Positions 1 through 8,189 of a stretch of DNA of 31,588 nt are shown here, piece by piece (within the stretch, counting starts at the first letter, position 1; the number at the start of each line of letters is the position of its first letter). The DNA is from DAOTXK01 sp034435395 (GTDB taxonomy: Bacteria > Chloroflexota > Anaerolineae > Aggregatilineales > Ch27). The notes under the pieces are model-generated. The model saw only the letters and a list, made by a program, of their open reading frames with translations. It had not been told where the DNA came from and ran no database searches. The stretch spans positions 1 through 31,588 of the forward strand of contig DAOTXK010000163.1 in NCBI GenBank assembly GCA_034435395.1. Direction: 5' to 3'. The translations under genes and the position numbers were made by a program.

Positions 1-3000
1 GCAACACGCCGTTCTGGATCAGCCCGGCCAGTCGCGTGGACCCTGCCGAGCGGGACGCGCCGGGATCGCTGCCGGGCGGCCCCGGCGTGATCCTCTACGG
101 GCCGCTGCCTGAATCGTATCCGCCGCTGCCCCCAGCCGCGCCAACCCCATCCGATCTGCCCCGGACGCCCGTCCAGATCGACGGGGACGGGGCAGAGTGG
201 GCCGATCTGGGGGAAGGGCTGGCCGTTGACCTGGGTGCCGGGCAGGGGGCATCTGTCCATGCGTTCGTCAACACAGAGAGTCTTTACCTGGCGGTGGTGC
301 CGCGAGGGCCTGGGCAGTCGGTCCCGGCGGATTACACCTGGCTGGAGGTGGGGTTGGAGCTGGATGGGCGGCTGTTCAGCGTGACTATCGATCCCCGGCG
401 GCATGGCGGCGGGCAGGGATACGCCGTCCCGCTGGAGGAGGCCCGGCCAGACTTTGACGCGCCGCTGGGTCCGCTGGGCGGTGTCAGCGCGCAGGGCGAG
501 GCTATTGAGATACGCCTGCCGCGGCTGGCCTTCACCGGCTGGGCCGCGCCGGTCACCGTGCGCTGGCTGCACTTTTTGACGGGCCAGTGCTGCGGGGACG
601 ACTGGCGGCTGGCGAGCGCCGCTGACCTGTCCCTGCTGGCCGATGAGCGGGAAGAAGTCGACGCGCGGGCGGTGGAGCCGCTGGACATGCCCGGCGAGGC
701 GGTCCCGTTCACGCTGGCGGGGCCGGTGGGGGGCGGCAGCGGGCGGTGGTTCGGGCAGGGCCGGATCAACCGCCTGTCCTTCGCGCCGGGCGATAGCTTG
801 CTGCTGGAGATGCAGGTGGCGATGACCGCCCCGGCCATGGCGGTCAACCCCGCCGAATTGCGGCTGGGGGCGTCTCTGCGGCTGGAACCGGTTATCGCGG
901 CCTCCGGCGCGCAGACCGTGGCCGACCAGGCGACCGGCAACGGCTGGAGCGGCCTGCTGACGCCGACCGGATTGCCGATCCAGAACGTCCCTGGCGGCAT
1001 CCAGCTGGGTGACGCCAGCGCGTTAAACCTGACGGTTGAGGAGGATACGCTGCGCTTTGTTTTGCAGTGGACGCTGCCGCTGGCGGAGGATTGGCCGGCA
1101 GGGCTGTACGTCCCGGTGATTGATGGCTTCGCGGCAGTGACCGGGGTGGTCAACGCCTGGGAGGAGGCGGGCCTGCTGGGGGATGGCCCCGGGGCGGGGA
1201 TCGTGGAGGCGCGCGCCCCGCTGGTGCTGCGGATTGGCGATCCGCCGGGCCAACGCCTGCTGTGGACGCTGTTCCAGGATCACCCGTCCGGCAGCGGAAG
1301 CCGGGGCCTCCTGGCGGCGGAAGATGCGGGGCGGGTGGCGCTATCGGATCGGGTGGCCTTCCAGGCCGGGCGATACGTGCTGCCCCGGACCGATCCGGAG
1401 TCGGGCGCGCTGATCCCCTATCCGCTGGAGCCGTACCTGCCCGCCCTGCTGGGTAACAGCTTCTTCCAGTCGGTCGCGCCGCTGGTCCCCCTGGCCTGGG
1501 AATCGGGCGAGCTGACGGCCCAGGTCACCCGCCCGGACGGCACGGTGGACGATCTGGGGACGGCCCCGCTGGTCCAGAACCGGCTTTCGACGGCGACGCG
1601 CCGCGAGTCGGAGGCGTTCGGGGCGACCTCCCCGCTGGACGTATACCGCCTGACCACCCTCGATCCCCGGTTCACCGCCTATATGTTTGAGCAGGACGGT
1701 CTCCACACCATCAGGGTGACAGGGACGGTTCGGGACATCTGGGGCCACGTGTATACCGGCGGCGGGACGTATGAGGTCTGGATCGCGGAGCCGTTTTTGC
1801 TGCTGCCGGGCGTCCTGCCGGGCACGCCGTTCGAAGTGGGGGACGCCTTCAACCCGGCGCTGTCGGTCGCGCCGGCCTTCCCGGCGAAGGTGTCGATCCG
1901 GCTGCAAGTCTGGCCGCTGGATGGCGGCGAGCCGGTGACCTACGCTGTCGCGGGCACGGCCAGCCGATACGGCTATTTCCACCCCGGTCGGGGGTCCGAT
2001 CCCTGGGTGCTGGAGACGCCCGGCGAGTACGTGGTGGACTGGCGGGCGACATATACCGATCCCCTGGGGCGATTGTGGCTGGGGAGCGGGCGCGGCGCGG
2101 GCGTGATCGCGTCTCCAGAAAGTGGCCTGGTGGCGCGGGGGGGACGCGGCCTGGCGAACGTGCCCGCTGAGGACCGGCTGGCCTGGTACGCGCTCGACCA
2201 TGTCGCGCCAGATGTGCTGGAAGACAACGCCGATGCTCACCTGCGCTGGCCGTATCACAGCGGGGACGTGCTGTGGGCGCGCGATGGCGTGGGGAGCCTG
2301 GCCCCGACCCTCCGCCTGACCGACACTGAAGGCGCTTATGAATCCTGGCTGCTGGACCGCTTCCCCGGCTGGCGGGCCGACGATGGCCTGACGCTGCGCG
2401 AGCTGGCCAACGAGGATGAGCTGCCGCTCCTGATGGCGGGATCGTCCGGGGCGGCGGTCGGCCCGGCGCTCAGCCCGGAGTCGATCCTCCACCGGGCCTA
2501 CGCATATGTCAGCGCGGTCCGACCCGGCCTGGCGGTCCGGCAGTTGGTGCTGGGCGGCGAGCCGGGAACCCTGATCCGACCGGACTGGACGCCTGACGAT
2601 CCCTACAACCACCAGCGCGGGGCGGGCATCAACGGCGACCTGCCGGGCGATTACACCTTTCTGTTCGGCGGGGTGGTGGTCCACGACGATGAGGGGAACC
2701 GGCACGAGTCGGCCATCTACGGCGCGCTGGCAGTGACGATCGCGCCGGACGATCCGGGCGGCGACCGGGTCTATCCGCCGCTGGGGGAGGCGGCCAACGG
2801 GCCTGACGGCGGGCCGCTGCTGACCGTGCGCGGCGTCCCGGTGGAGATGTTTTTTGTGCCGACGGGTTTCCGCCCAGGGCAGGTTTTTATCGTGGGGGAG
2901 ACGCTGGCGCTGTCCGGGCAGGTCGCCCCGGCGCTGCCAGCTCGCGTCGAGGCGGACGTGGTCACGCCGTCCGGGCGGGTGCTGCCCATCATCGGACGGG

Positions 3001-3590
3001 CCAACGCCGTGGGCTACTTTCACGACCCGGCGCAGAATCTGACGCTGAGCGAGGCGGGCATCTGGCGGGTGCGGGTCCGGGTCAGCTACGACGGCCTGAC
3101 CTCGGCGGGGCGTGTCCAGGAGCCGTATCCGACCGGGGGCGTGCCCGGCGCGGCGGACGGCCAGTTTGAGATTTACGTCCTGCCGGAGGGCGCGCCCGCC
3201 GTGGTCTTCACCAATCGGGCCGCTCCGGAGGAGATGGTTGCCCCGGCGTATGCCTTCAACCTGATCGCCGCCGTCCCGCCGGAATGGGACCAGGTACAGG
3301 CGGCGGTCACGGCGGCCATGCCCGGCATGATCCTGGAGCGCAGCATCCAGCCCGCGCCGGGCAACATCTTCACCTACAGCTACGACCCGCGCCGCCTGAA
3401 CCAGACCTTCCCCAACCTGGATATCCGGCAGCAGGGGACGCAGAATCCGCTGTCGGTGGATACAGTGCTGATCACGGTGGTGTTGAGCGGGTTGGACGCG
3501 GAGGGAAGGGCGGTCATGGCGGCGCGACAGGTGACGCTGTTCGGCGACCGGCTGCTGATCCTGGATGACGGCTGGCCGGTGGTGGAGTGA
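1..3590 (+). CDS. Large secreted multidomain beta-protein, 5' end outside window
   Basis: The frame is already open at the left edge (first full codon at base 3), so the GTG at 36 is probably internal and the true start lies upstream. About 1195 residues are visible. There is a Pro-rich linker near the start, then a region resembling CBM9/DOMON-type carbohydrate-binding folds (roughly bases 170-640, a short 'IDGDGAEWADL' opening followed by beta-strands). The rest is low-Cys beta-rich sequence typical of extracellular Ig-like modules. Two segments, about 1820-2085 and 2866-3117, are alike: each opens with a VG-(D/E) turn, then a VAP-x-(F/L)-PA-(K/R)-V strand, a GYFH motif and a Gly-aromatic-x-V strand, so they are a duplicated domain. 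No membrane anchor is visible in this part. The propeller-cytochrome gene follows 81 bp downstream on the same strand. I do not recognise a specific family and assign no function. Confidence 0.75.
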   Translation, partial: NTPFWISPASRVDPAERDAPGSLPGGPGVILYGPLPESYPPLPPAAPTPSDLPRTPVQIDGDGAEWADLGEGLAVDLGAGQGASVHAFVNTESLYLAVVPRGPGQSVPADYTWLEVGLELDGRLFSVTIDPRRHGGGQGYAVPLEEARPDFDAPLGPLGGVSAQGEAIEIRLPRLAFTGWAAPVTVRWLHFLTGQCCGDDWRLASAADLSLLADEREEVDARAVEPLDMPGEAVPFTLAGPVGGGSGRWFGQGRINRLSFAPGDSLLLEMQVAMTAPAMAVNPAELRLGASLRLEPVIAASGAQTVADQATGNGWSGLLTPTGLPIQNVPGGIQLGDASALNLTVEEDTLRFVLQWTLPLAEDWPAGLYVPVIDGFAAVTGVVNAWEEAGLLGDGPGAGIVEARAPLVLRIGDPPGQRLLWTLFQDHPSGSGSRGLLAAEDAGRVALSDRVAFQAGRYVLPRTDPESGALIPYPLEPYLPALLGNSFFQSVAPLVPLAWESGELTAQVTRPDGTVDDLGTAPLVQNRLSTATRRESEAFGATSPLDVYRLTTLDPRFTAYMFEQDGLHTIRVTGTVRDIWGHVYTGGGTYEVWIAEPFLLLPGVLPGTPFEVGDAFNPALSVAPAFPAKVSIRLQVWPLDGGEPVTYAVAGTASRYGYFHPGRGSDPWVLETPGEYVVDWRATYTDPLGRLWLGSGRGAGVIASPESGLVARGGRGLANVPAEDRLAWYALDHVAPDVLEDNADAHLRWPYHSGDVLWARDGVGSLAPTLRLTDTEGAYESWLLDRFPGWRADDGLTLRELANEDELPLLMAGSSGAAVGPALSPESILHRAYAYVSAVRPGLAVRQLVLGGEPGTLIRPDWTPDDPYNHQRGAGINGDLPGDYTFLFGGVVVHDDEGNRHESAIYGALAVTIAPDDPGGDRVYPPLGEAANGPDGGPLLTVRGVPVEMFFVPTGFRPGQVFIVGETLALSGQVAPALPARVEADVVTPSGRVLPIIGRANAVGYFHDPAQNLTLSEAGIWRVRVRVSYDGLTSAGRVQEPYPTGGVPGAADGQFEIYVLPEGAPAVVFTNRAAPEEMVAPAYAFNLIAAVPPEWDQVQAAVTAAMPGMILERSIQPAPGNIFTYSYDPRRLNQTFPNLDIRQQGTQNPLSVDTVLITVVLSGLDAEGRAVMAARQVTLFGDRLLILDDGWPVVE

Positions 3591-3605
3591 GGCAGGCGGC
3601 ATGAC

Positions 3606-3637
3606 GATCACAAGACCGGCTATCGCTGGTTATGATC
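3606..3637. promoter_or_regulatory. Imperfect inverted repeat upstream of the propeller-cytochrome gene
   Basis: GATCACAA (3606-3613) and TTATGATC (3630-3637) pair at 7 of 8 positions around a 16-base centre, within the 81-bp gap between the two secreted-protein genes. It could be an operator or a leader hairpin. No T-run follows, so it is not an obvious terminator. It may be a chance pairing. Confidence 0.25.
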
Positions 3638-3671
3638 CCGCTCCCGGCGGCAGGCGGGTCGGCGAGGACGG

Positions 3672-5462
3672 ATGACGATGGTCAACAGGCGATCCGCATG
3701 GCTGGCAGCGTTGGTCGGGCTGCTGTTCCTGATGGTGCTGGCCCTGTCTTGGGTGCCAGCTCTGGCCCAGGGTGGCTTCACCCCCACGCCGCTGCCGCTT
3801 TATGCCCTGCCGGACACGCAACGGGTGTCGCGGGGCGCGGCCATCGCGCTGGCGGGCAACCAGCGGTATGCCGTCACCGCCAACACCTTCAGCGCCACGG
3901 CCTCGGTGGTCGATATCGCCAACAAGACGATCGTGGCCGAGTTCCCGGTCGGCGCCGATCCCCAGGCGCTGGTCGTCGCGCCGGACCAGAGCTGGATGGC
4001 CGTCAGCGCGCGGGGCGCGGGCACGGTCAGCCTGATCGATCTCCGGACGCTGGCGCTGATCGGGACGATTGAGGTGGGGGTGTGGCCGTGGGGCGTGGCC
4101 ACCGACGGCACGACGCTCTACGTGGCGCTGGAGGGGGAGGACGCCGTGGCCGAGATCGACGTGGCCTCGCGCCGCGTCCTGCGCCGGATGTCCGTCCCGG
4201 ATGCCCCGGCGGGGCTGGCCCTGTGGGGACAGTTCCTGTACATCACGCACTTCCGCAGCGGCGCGCTCAGCCTGCTTTATGTGCCGACGGGCGAGGTCGC
4301 CAGCACCGTGGCGGGCACGCCCGATTCCGGCCTCTCGCCCTCCCTGTGGCTGGACCCGTTCGAGGGGCTGGTTTACGCGCCCGCCACCCGCGCCAACGCC
4401 GACAATCCCATCCTGACGTTTGACACCACGGCTTTCCCGGTGGTCAACGTCTTCAGCCTGCGTAACATGACGGTCGTCTTCGCCCGACGGCTGACGCTGG
4501 ACGTGGCCGACCGCCCGGTCAACCTGCCGTTTGACATCTCGCTCGACCGCCCGCGCCGCTGGTTGTGGGTGGTCAACGCCGGCAGCAATGACGTGTCGGT
4601 GATCGACCTGAATACCGGCTTCTCCCGCGCCAACATCCCGGTGGGGGCCAACCCGCGCGGTCTGGTTCGTTACGCGGACGGCAGCTTCGCCTTTGTGTAT
4701 AACGCGCTGGACGGCACGATCTCAGTGATCGAGACGGCGTTCCTGGAGGAAGTGGATGAAATTCCCGCCACCCGGCTGGACATCCCGATTGACCTGCTGA
4801 TCGGCGCGCAGTTGTTCCACAGCAGCGCCGACGGGCGTCTGGCCGAGGACCGCCGCCTGAGCTGCGCCACCTGTCATTTTAACGGCGGCTCGGACGGGCG
4901 GACGTGGGTCGGGTTCCCCGGCGGGCCGCGCAACACGCCGTCGCTGCTGGGCGTCCGGGAGACGATGCCCTGGGGATGGGGGGGCGAGTACGACGAGCTG
5001 GCCGACCTGAACGGCCTGATCCGGGCGGTGCAGCACGGCGACGGCCTGATCGAAGGCGTGGCCCACGAGCCGCTCGGCCCTCCCAACAGCGGGCGCTCGC
5101 CGGACATGGACGCGCTGGTGGCTTACCTGAACACGTTGGACGGCCCTGGCCGCAACCCGCTGCGCATCCCGCCGCAGGCGGTGCTGGCCGGGGAAGCGGT
5201 GTTTATGGCGCAGGGCTGTGAAACCTGCCACCCCCCGCCGCTGTATACCGACCGCCAGACCTACGACCTCGGCGCGGGGCCGGTGGATACGCCGTCGCTG
5301 CGCTGGCTGTGGGACTCCGCGCCCTACTATCACGATGGCCGGGCGGCGACGCTGCGCGAGGTCTTCGCGGTCGATGAGGAGACGCACAAGCTGCTGGGCG
5401 TGATCCCGTTTGAGGACCTCGACCGATTGATCACCTATCTGCTCAGCCTGCCGCTGGAATGA
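3672..5462 (+). CDS. Secreted YVTN-type beta-propeller fused to di-heme cytochrome c peroxidase/MauG-like domain
   Basis: A signal peptide (Arg-Arg, a hydrophobic core, then PALA|QGG with cleavage near residue 32) directs export. Residues about 45-370 hold repeated propeller blades of the YVTN type (V-x-V-I-D-L, G-x-x-P-x-G-L). Residues about 385-596 carry two c-type heme motifs, C398-A-T-C401-H402 and C516-E-T-C519-H520. They also carry the family landmarks RNTPSLLG and DTPSLRW...APYYHDG, as in di-heme peroxidases and MauG-like proteins. It probably binds two covalent hemes outside the membrane and does redox chemistry or electron transfer; the substrate is unknown. The start is ATG 3672, or ATG 3678, which is better spaced from the GAGG at 3664-3667. 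It lies between the giant secreted protein and the UroD-family gene on the same strand. Confidence 0.88.
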   Translation: MTMVNRRSAWLAALVGLLFLMVLALSWVPALAQGGFTPTPLPLYALPDTQRVSRGAAIALAGNQRYAVTANTFSATASVVDIANKTIVAEFPVGADPQALVVAPDQSWMAVSARGAGTVSLIDLRTLALIGTIEVGVWPWGVATDGTTLYVALEGEDAVAEIDVASRRVLRRMSVPDAPAGLALWGQFLYITHFRSGALSLLYVPTGEVASTVAGTPDSGLSPSLWLDPFEGLVYAPATRANADNPILTFDTTAFPVVNVFSLRNMTVVFARRLTLDVADRPVNLPFDISLDRPRRWLWVVNAGSNDVSVIDLNTGFSRANIPVGANPRGLVRYADGSFAFVYNALDGTISVIETAFLEEVDEIPATRLDIPIDLLIGAQLFHSSADGRLAEDRRLSCATCHFNGGSDGRTWVGFPGGPRNTPSLLGVRETMPWGWGGEYDELADLNGLIRAVQHGDGLIEGVAHEPLGPPNSGRSPDMDALVAYLNTLDGPGRNPLRIPPQAVLAGEAVFMAQGCETCHPPPLYTDRQTYDLGAGPVDTPSLRWLWDSAPYYHDGRAATLREVFAVDEETHKLLGVIPFEDLDRLITYLLSLPLE

Positions 5463-5525
5463 GCCTGGAGCACCGCTGCGGATTCCCTGCACAGTACGGG
5501 TGACCCACAGGCCAGGGGAGTGATG

Positions 5526-6509
5526 ATGAAGCCCCGCGAACGAGTCTTGGCAGCCCTGAACCACGAGCCGGTGGATCGTATCCCGCGCCTGGAAATCTGG
5601 ATCGACGGGCTGCTGGCGGAACTGGGCTACGCCGACCCGCAGAGCGCCGCCGTCGGGCTGGGCCAGGATGGTGTGATGCTGCCCTCCCGGACGCCGCCGG
5701 GCAGCAACGCCTGGCGCGACGGCGTGGACGAGTTTGGGCGGGTCTGGGTGGGCGGGATGTACGTGGACGGCGTGGTTGACACCGACGACGATCTGGCCCG
5801 GTACAGCCCGGAACCGGAGACCGTCGATCAGTATTTTGATCCTGAACTCATCGCGGCGGTCCGGCGGCAGTATCCCAACCACCCCCTGATCTTCGGCACG
5901 CATGTCGGTCCGTTCACGGCCAGTTACCTGGCGATGGGCTTCACGCGCTTTTTCACCCGCCTCTACGACGACATCAGTTTCGTCTGCCATCTGCTCCACC
6001 ACCGGACCGAGTGGTGCCTCGCGCTGTACCAGAAGGCGGTCGAGTTGGGGGCGGAAGTGCTGGTGCTGGCGGACGATGCCGGGCACCGCGAGGGGCCGAT
6101 GATCTCCCCGGCGATGTGGCGCGAGCTGGTGCTGCCGCTGCATCGTCGCATCGTCCGGGCGCTGGACGCCCCCGTGATCTGGCACAGCGACGGCAGCATC
6201 CTGCCGCTGTTGCCGATGGCCATCGAGGCGGGCTTCGCGGGCGTGCACGGGCTGGAACCGGCGGTGGGGATCGACCTGGGGCGGGTCAAACATGCCTACG
6301 GCGACCGGCTCGCCCTGGCGGGCAACGTTGACGTGCGCGTCCTGTGTGACTCCGATCTGGCGGCGGTGCGGGCGGAAGTGGACCGTTGCCTGGCCCAGGG
6401 CGGGCCTGGCGGCGGCTACCTGCTGGCCACCTGCAACAGCATCTTCACAGGGATGAATCCGGCGGCGGTGGCCGAGCTGTTCCGCTATGAGGCGGAAGCG
6501 GGCGGGTGA
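5526..6509 (+). CDS. Uroporphyrinogen decarboxylase-family (UroD/MtaA-like) protein
   Basis: The opening KPRERVLAALNHEPVDRIPR is the hallmark N-terminus of UroD-superfamily proteins. Later landmarks are the D-D-A-G segment after V-L-V-L, the WHSDG motif, the H-G-L-E-P turn, GNVDVRVL and a C-terminal LLATCNSI. The family is a TIM barrel with two branches: heme-pathway decarboxylases and corrinoid or thiol methyltransferases. Here the His-x-Cys zinc motif of MtaA-type enzymes reads His-Ser-Asp, and a later Cys sits in LATCN. That fits the poorly characterised 'UroD-like' branch better than true HemE. ATG 5526 is chosen because AGGGGAG (5514-5520) lies 5 bases before it; GTG 5520 and ATG 5523 are in frame. 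Heme motifs in the preceding gene make a tetrapyrrole link tempting but unproven. Confidence 0.85.
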   Translation: MKPRERVLAALNHEPVDRIPRLEIWIDGLLAELGYADPQSAAVGLGQDGVMLPSRTPPGSNAWRDGVDEFGRVWVGGMYVDGVVDTDDDLARYSPEPETVDQYFDPELIAAVRRQYPNHPLIFGTHVGPFTASYLAMGFTRFFTRLYDDISFVCHLLHHRTEWCLALYQKAVELGAEVLVLADDAGHREGPMISPAMWRELVLPLHRRIVRALDAPVIWHSDGSILPLLPMAIEAGFAGVHGLEPAVGIDLGRVKHAYGDRLALAGNVDVRVLCDSDLAAVRAEVDRCLAQGGPGGGYLLATCNSIFTGMNPAAVAELFRYEAEAGG

Positions 6510-6510
6510 G

Positions 6511-7368
6511 TCAGCCCAGGGCCTGGATGAGCACCAGCGTCCACAGTCCGATCACGGCGGCGAGGGTCTCGCCGGGCAGGTGGATGATGGCCGCCAGCGC
6601 GCCAACCCACGAGTGCAGCAGCACATACGGGGAGAGGCACGGCGAGGCCGCCATGGCCGGGCGCAGGTCCCGCGTCCGGACCGCTGCCACGACCAGGGCC
6701 AGCCCGACCGGCAGCGACAGCGGCCACAGGCTGGCGTTCCACCACAGGGATACTTCCCGCCCAAAGCGCAGCGGCCAAAAACCGAACAGGGCGAAGGACA
6801 GCAGGGTGGTGACGGTCACCGGGGCGAAGACGCGGACCGCCTCCCGCAGGCCGCCTTCCCGCCAGGAGTCGGCCAGCCAGAAGATGGCAACCGCGACCCC
6901 GATCTGGGGCTTGACGGCCACAAAAAACAGCCCTATCGGCGGCGGCATCAGGAAACCCAGCATGGCCAGCCAATCCAGGTTGGCGTTGAGCAGGCCGTGC
7001 AGCACCGGCGGGGAGATCAGGAAGGCGATCAACGCCAGCCTTCCCGCGCCCAGCCGGTAGGCCACATAAGCATAACCCAGCAGGCTGACGACCAGCAGCG
7101 CGGCGCGTCCGAGGGCGTCCGGCAGCACAGCCAGCGGGATCAACGGCAGCAGGGCCCAGGGGGCGTTAAAATATCCCTCCACGTCGTAGGGCGAGCGGAA
7201 AGCCAGCAGCGTCCGGGCGGCGGGGCGGAAGGCGGTTTCCCAGTCCACGCCGGGGATGGGGACCGCCGACAGTGCCAGGGTGAAGGCCAGGGCGACGGCC
7301 AGGCCGATGATCAGCAGTGGGCGGTGCTGCCCGGTCGGCAGTCGGGGGGTGGGAAAAATCTGGGGCAC
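6511..7368 (-). CDS. Small polytopic membrane protein, GT87/DUF2029-like
   Basis: It encodes 285 residues with about eight hydrophobic segments. The pattern is typical of GT-C polyprenol-phosphate-sugar glycosyltransferases: a loop with FRSPYDVEGYFNAPWALLPL near residue 60, a LNANLDWLA motif, then VAVKPQIG. GT87 members are usually about 400 residues, so this is a short or divergent version and its activity is uncertain. The GTG start at 7368 is supported by a perfect AGGAGG (7377-7382 on the complementary strand) 8 bases upstream. The stop is one base from the stop of the convergent UroD-family gene. It resembles the protein at 12899-13789: both have N-(D/E)-W in a hydrophobic helix, followed by a KPQ motif at similar spacing. 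Confidence 0.7.
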   Translation of the reverse strand: MPQIFPTPRLPTGQHRPLLIIGLAVALAFTLALSAVPIPGVDWETAFRPAARTLLAFRSPYDVEGYFNAPWALLPLIPLAVLPDALGRAALLVVSLLGYAYVAYRLGAGRLALIAFLISPPVLHGLLNANLDWLAMLGFLMPPPIGLFFVAVKPQIGVAVAIFWLADSWREGGLREAVRVFAPVTVTTLLSFALFGFWPLRFGREVSLWWNASLWPLSLPVGLALVVAAVRTRDLRPAMAASPCLSPYVLLHSWVGALAAIIHLPGETLAAVIGLWTLVLIQALG

Positions 7369-7619
7369 GGGGCGGGCCTCCTATCGCCTGGGGGGAATCG
7401 AGGGCTATTGTAGACCGCTGGCGGCTGGCCGCGCCATCCGGGCGATAGCTGCCGCTGGCACCCCTGGCATTTTTTCCTGTGCATCGATTTATGACGGGCA
7501 TTGATTGGGGGTGCTGGGAGGGGGATATATCAGGCCAGCCCAAAATTAGGGGCGAGGGTCGGCGGGCGGCCCATGACGGAATGCGAAGATGAGCGTTCCA
7601 TGAGAGGGATGATTCGGTC

Positions 7620-7647
7620 TTGACGGGCGAAAAAAGTGTGATATGGT
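7620..7647 (+). promoter_or_regulatory. Sigma70-type extended -10 promoter for the marR-ABC operon
   Basis: TTGACG (7620-7625) and TATGGT (7642-7647) are separated by 16 bp. A TG dinucleotide at 7639-7640 gives an extended -10. Transcription would start near 7653, inside the palindrome at 7646-7663, so repressor binding there would block initiation. Confidence 0.6.
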
Positions 7648-7663
7648 TAGTTAGCTAACTAAC
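7646..7663. promoter_or_regulatory. Perfect 18-bp palindrome, probable MarR operator
   Basis: GTTAGTTAG is followed directly by its exact reverse complement CTAACTAAC, centred between 7654 and 7655. The palindrome overlaps the -10 element by 2 bp and ends 19 bases before the marR start. MarR dimers commonly bind 16-20 bp palindromes of this kind and repress their own operon, so autoregulation is the natural reading. The AT-rich arms stand out in this GC-rich window. Confidence 0.75.
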
Positions 7664-7682
7664 TGAGTGGCGGGAGAAAGCC

Positions 7683-8189
7683 ATGAGAGAGCATCATCTC
7701 CCCCCGTTCCTCCGGGAGGGACTGGCCTACCAGATATTCCGGACGGCGCATTCGCTGGGGTACGAGTTCCGGCAGATGGCGCAGGCGCACGGCCTGAACC
7801 GCACCCGGGGGATGGTGCTGACCCGGCTGGCCCACACTCCGGAGGGCGTGACGGCCACCGATCTGCGGCGGTGCGCCGGGATCACGGCGGCCAGCATGAG
7901 CCACACGCTGGCGGACATGGAGCGGGAAGGGTTGATCGCCCGCACGCCAAACCCGGATGACGCCCGGTCGATGCTGGTGCACCTGACCGGGCAGGGCCAG
8001 GCGTTGATGACGGTCTTTCCCCAGGTGATGGCGGACATTGAGGCGCGGGCCTTCGCAGGTTTTAACGAGGAGGAGCGCGCGCACCTGAAAGCCCTGTTGG
8101 AACGGGTGAGGAGCAACCTCGGCAATGATGGCTCCGAGGACTTGGTTGACTTCCAGGGCATGAGCAAGGAGAGAGCGGGCGTTGGTTGA
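7683..8189 (+). CDS. MarR-family transcriptional regulator
   Basis: It encodes 168 residues with the MarR winged-helix layout. There is an N-terminal dimerisation helix, a helix-turn-helix with recognition helix ITAASMSHTLADMEREGLI (about residues 77-95), and a wing RTPNPDDARS containing the conserved Asp/Arg pair. Long C-terminal dimerisation helices follow. ATG 7683 follows GGGAGA at suitable spacing. The stop overlaps the TTG start of the first ABC gene by 8 bp, so the two are translationally coupled. It most likely represses the downstream exporter through the palindrome at 7646-7663 and is released by a small-molecule ligand, possibly an exporter substrate; the ligand cannot be told from sequence. 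Confidence 0.9.
   Translation: MREHHLPPFLREGLAYQIFRTAHSLGYEFRQMAQAHGLNRTRGMVLTRLAHTPEGVTATDLRRCAGITAASMSHTLADMEREGLIARTPNPDDARSMLVHLTGQGQALMTVFPQVMADIEARAFAGFNEEERAHLKALLERVRSNLGNDGSEDLVDFQGMSKERAGVG

Larger units (their letters stand above)
7369..7682. other. Divergent intergenic region between the GT87-like gene and marR
   Basis: This is 314 bases without a gene. On the left, the - strand has a TACAAT hexamer (7412-7407) about 39 bases before the GT87-like start, with no convincing -35. The centre (about 7460-7560) is more AT-rich than its surroundings and holds a poorly spaced TTGATT/TATATC pair (7501-7531). The right end contains the marR promoter and palindrome, listed separately. I see nothing else in it. 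Confidence 0.6.

Noticed and set aside
1341..3611. Long open frame of 756 codons on the - strand
   Set aside because: It lies opposite the large secreted protein, is rich in Arg, Gln and His, and has no recognisable motif; it is a GC-rich antisense shadow.
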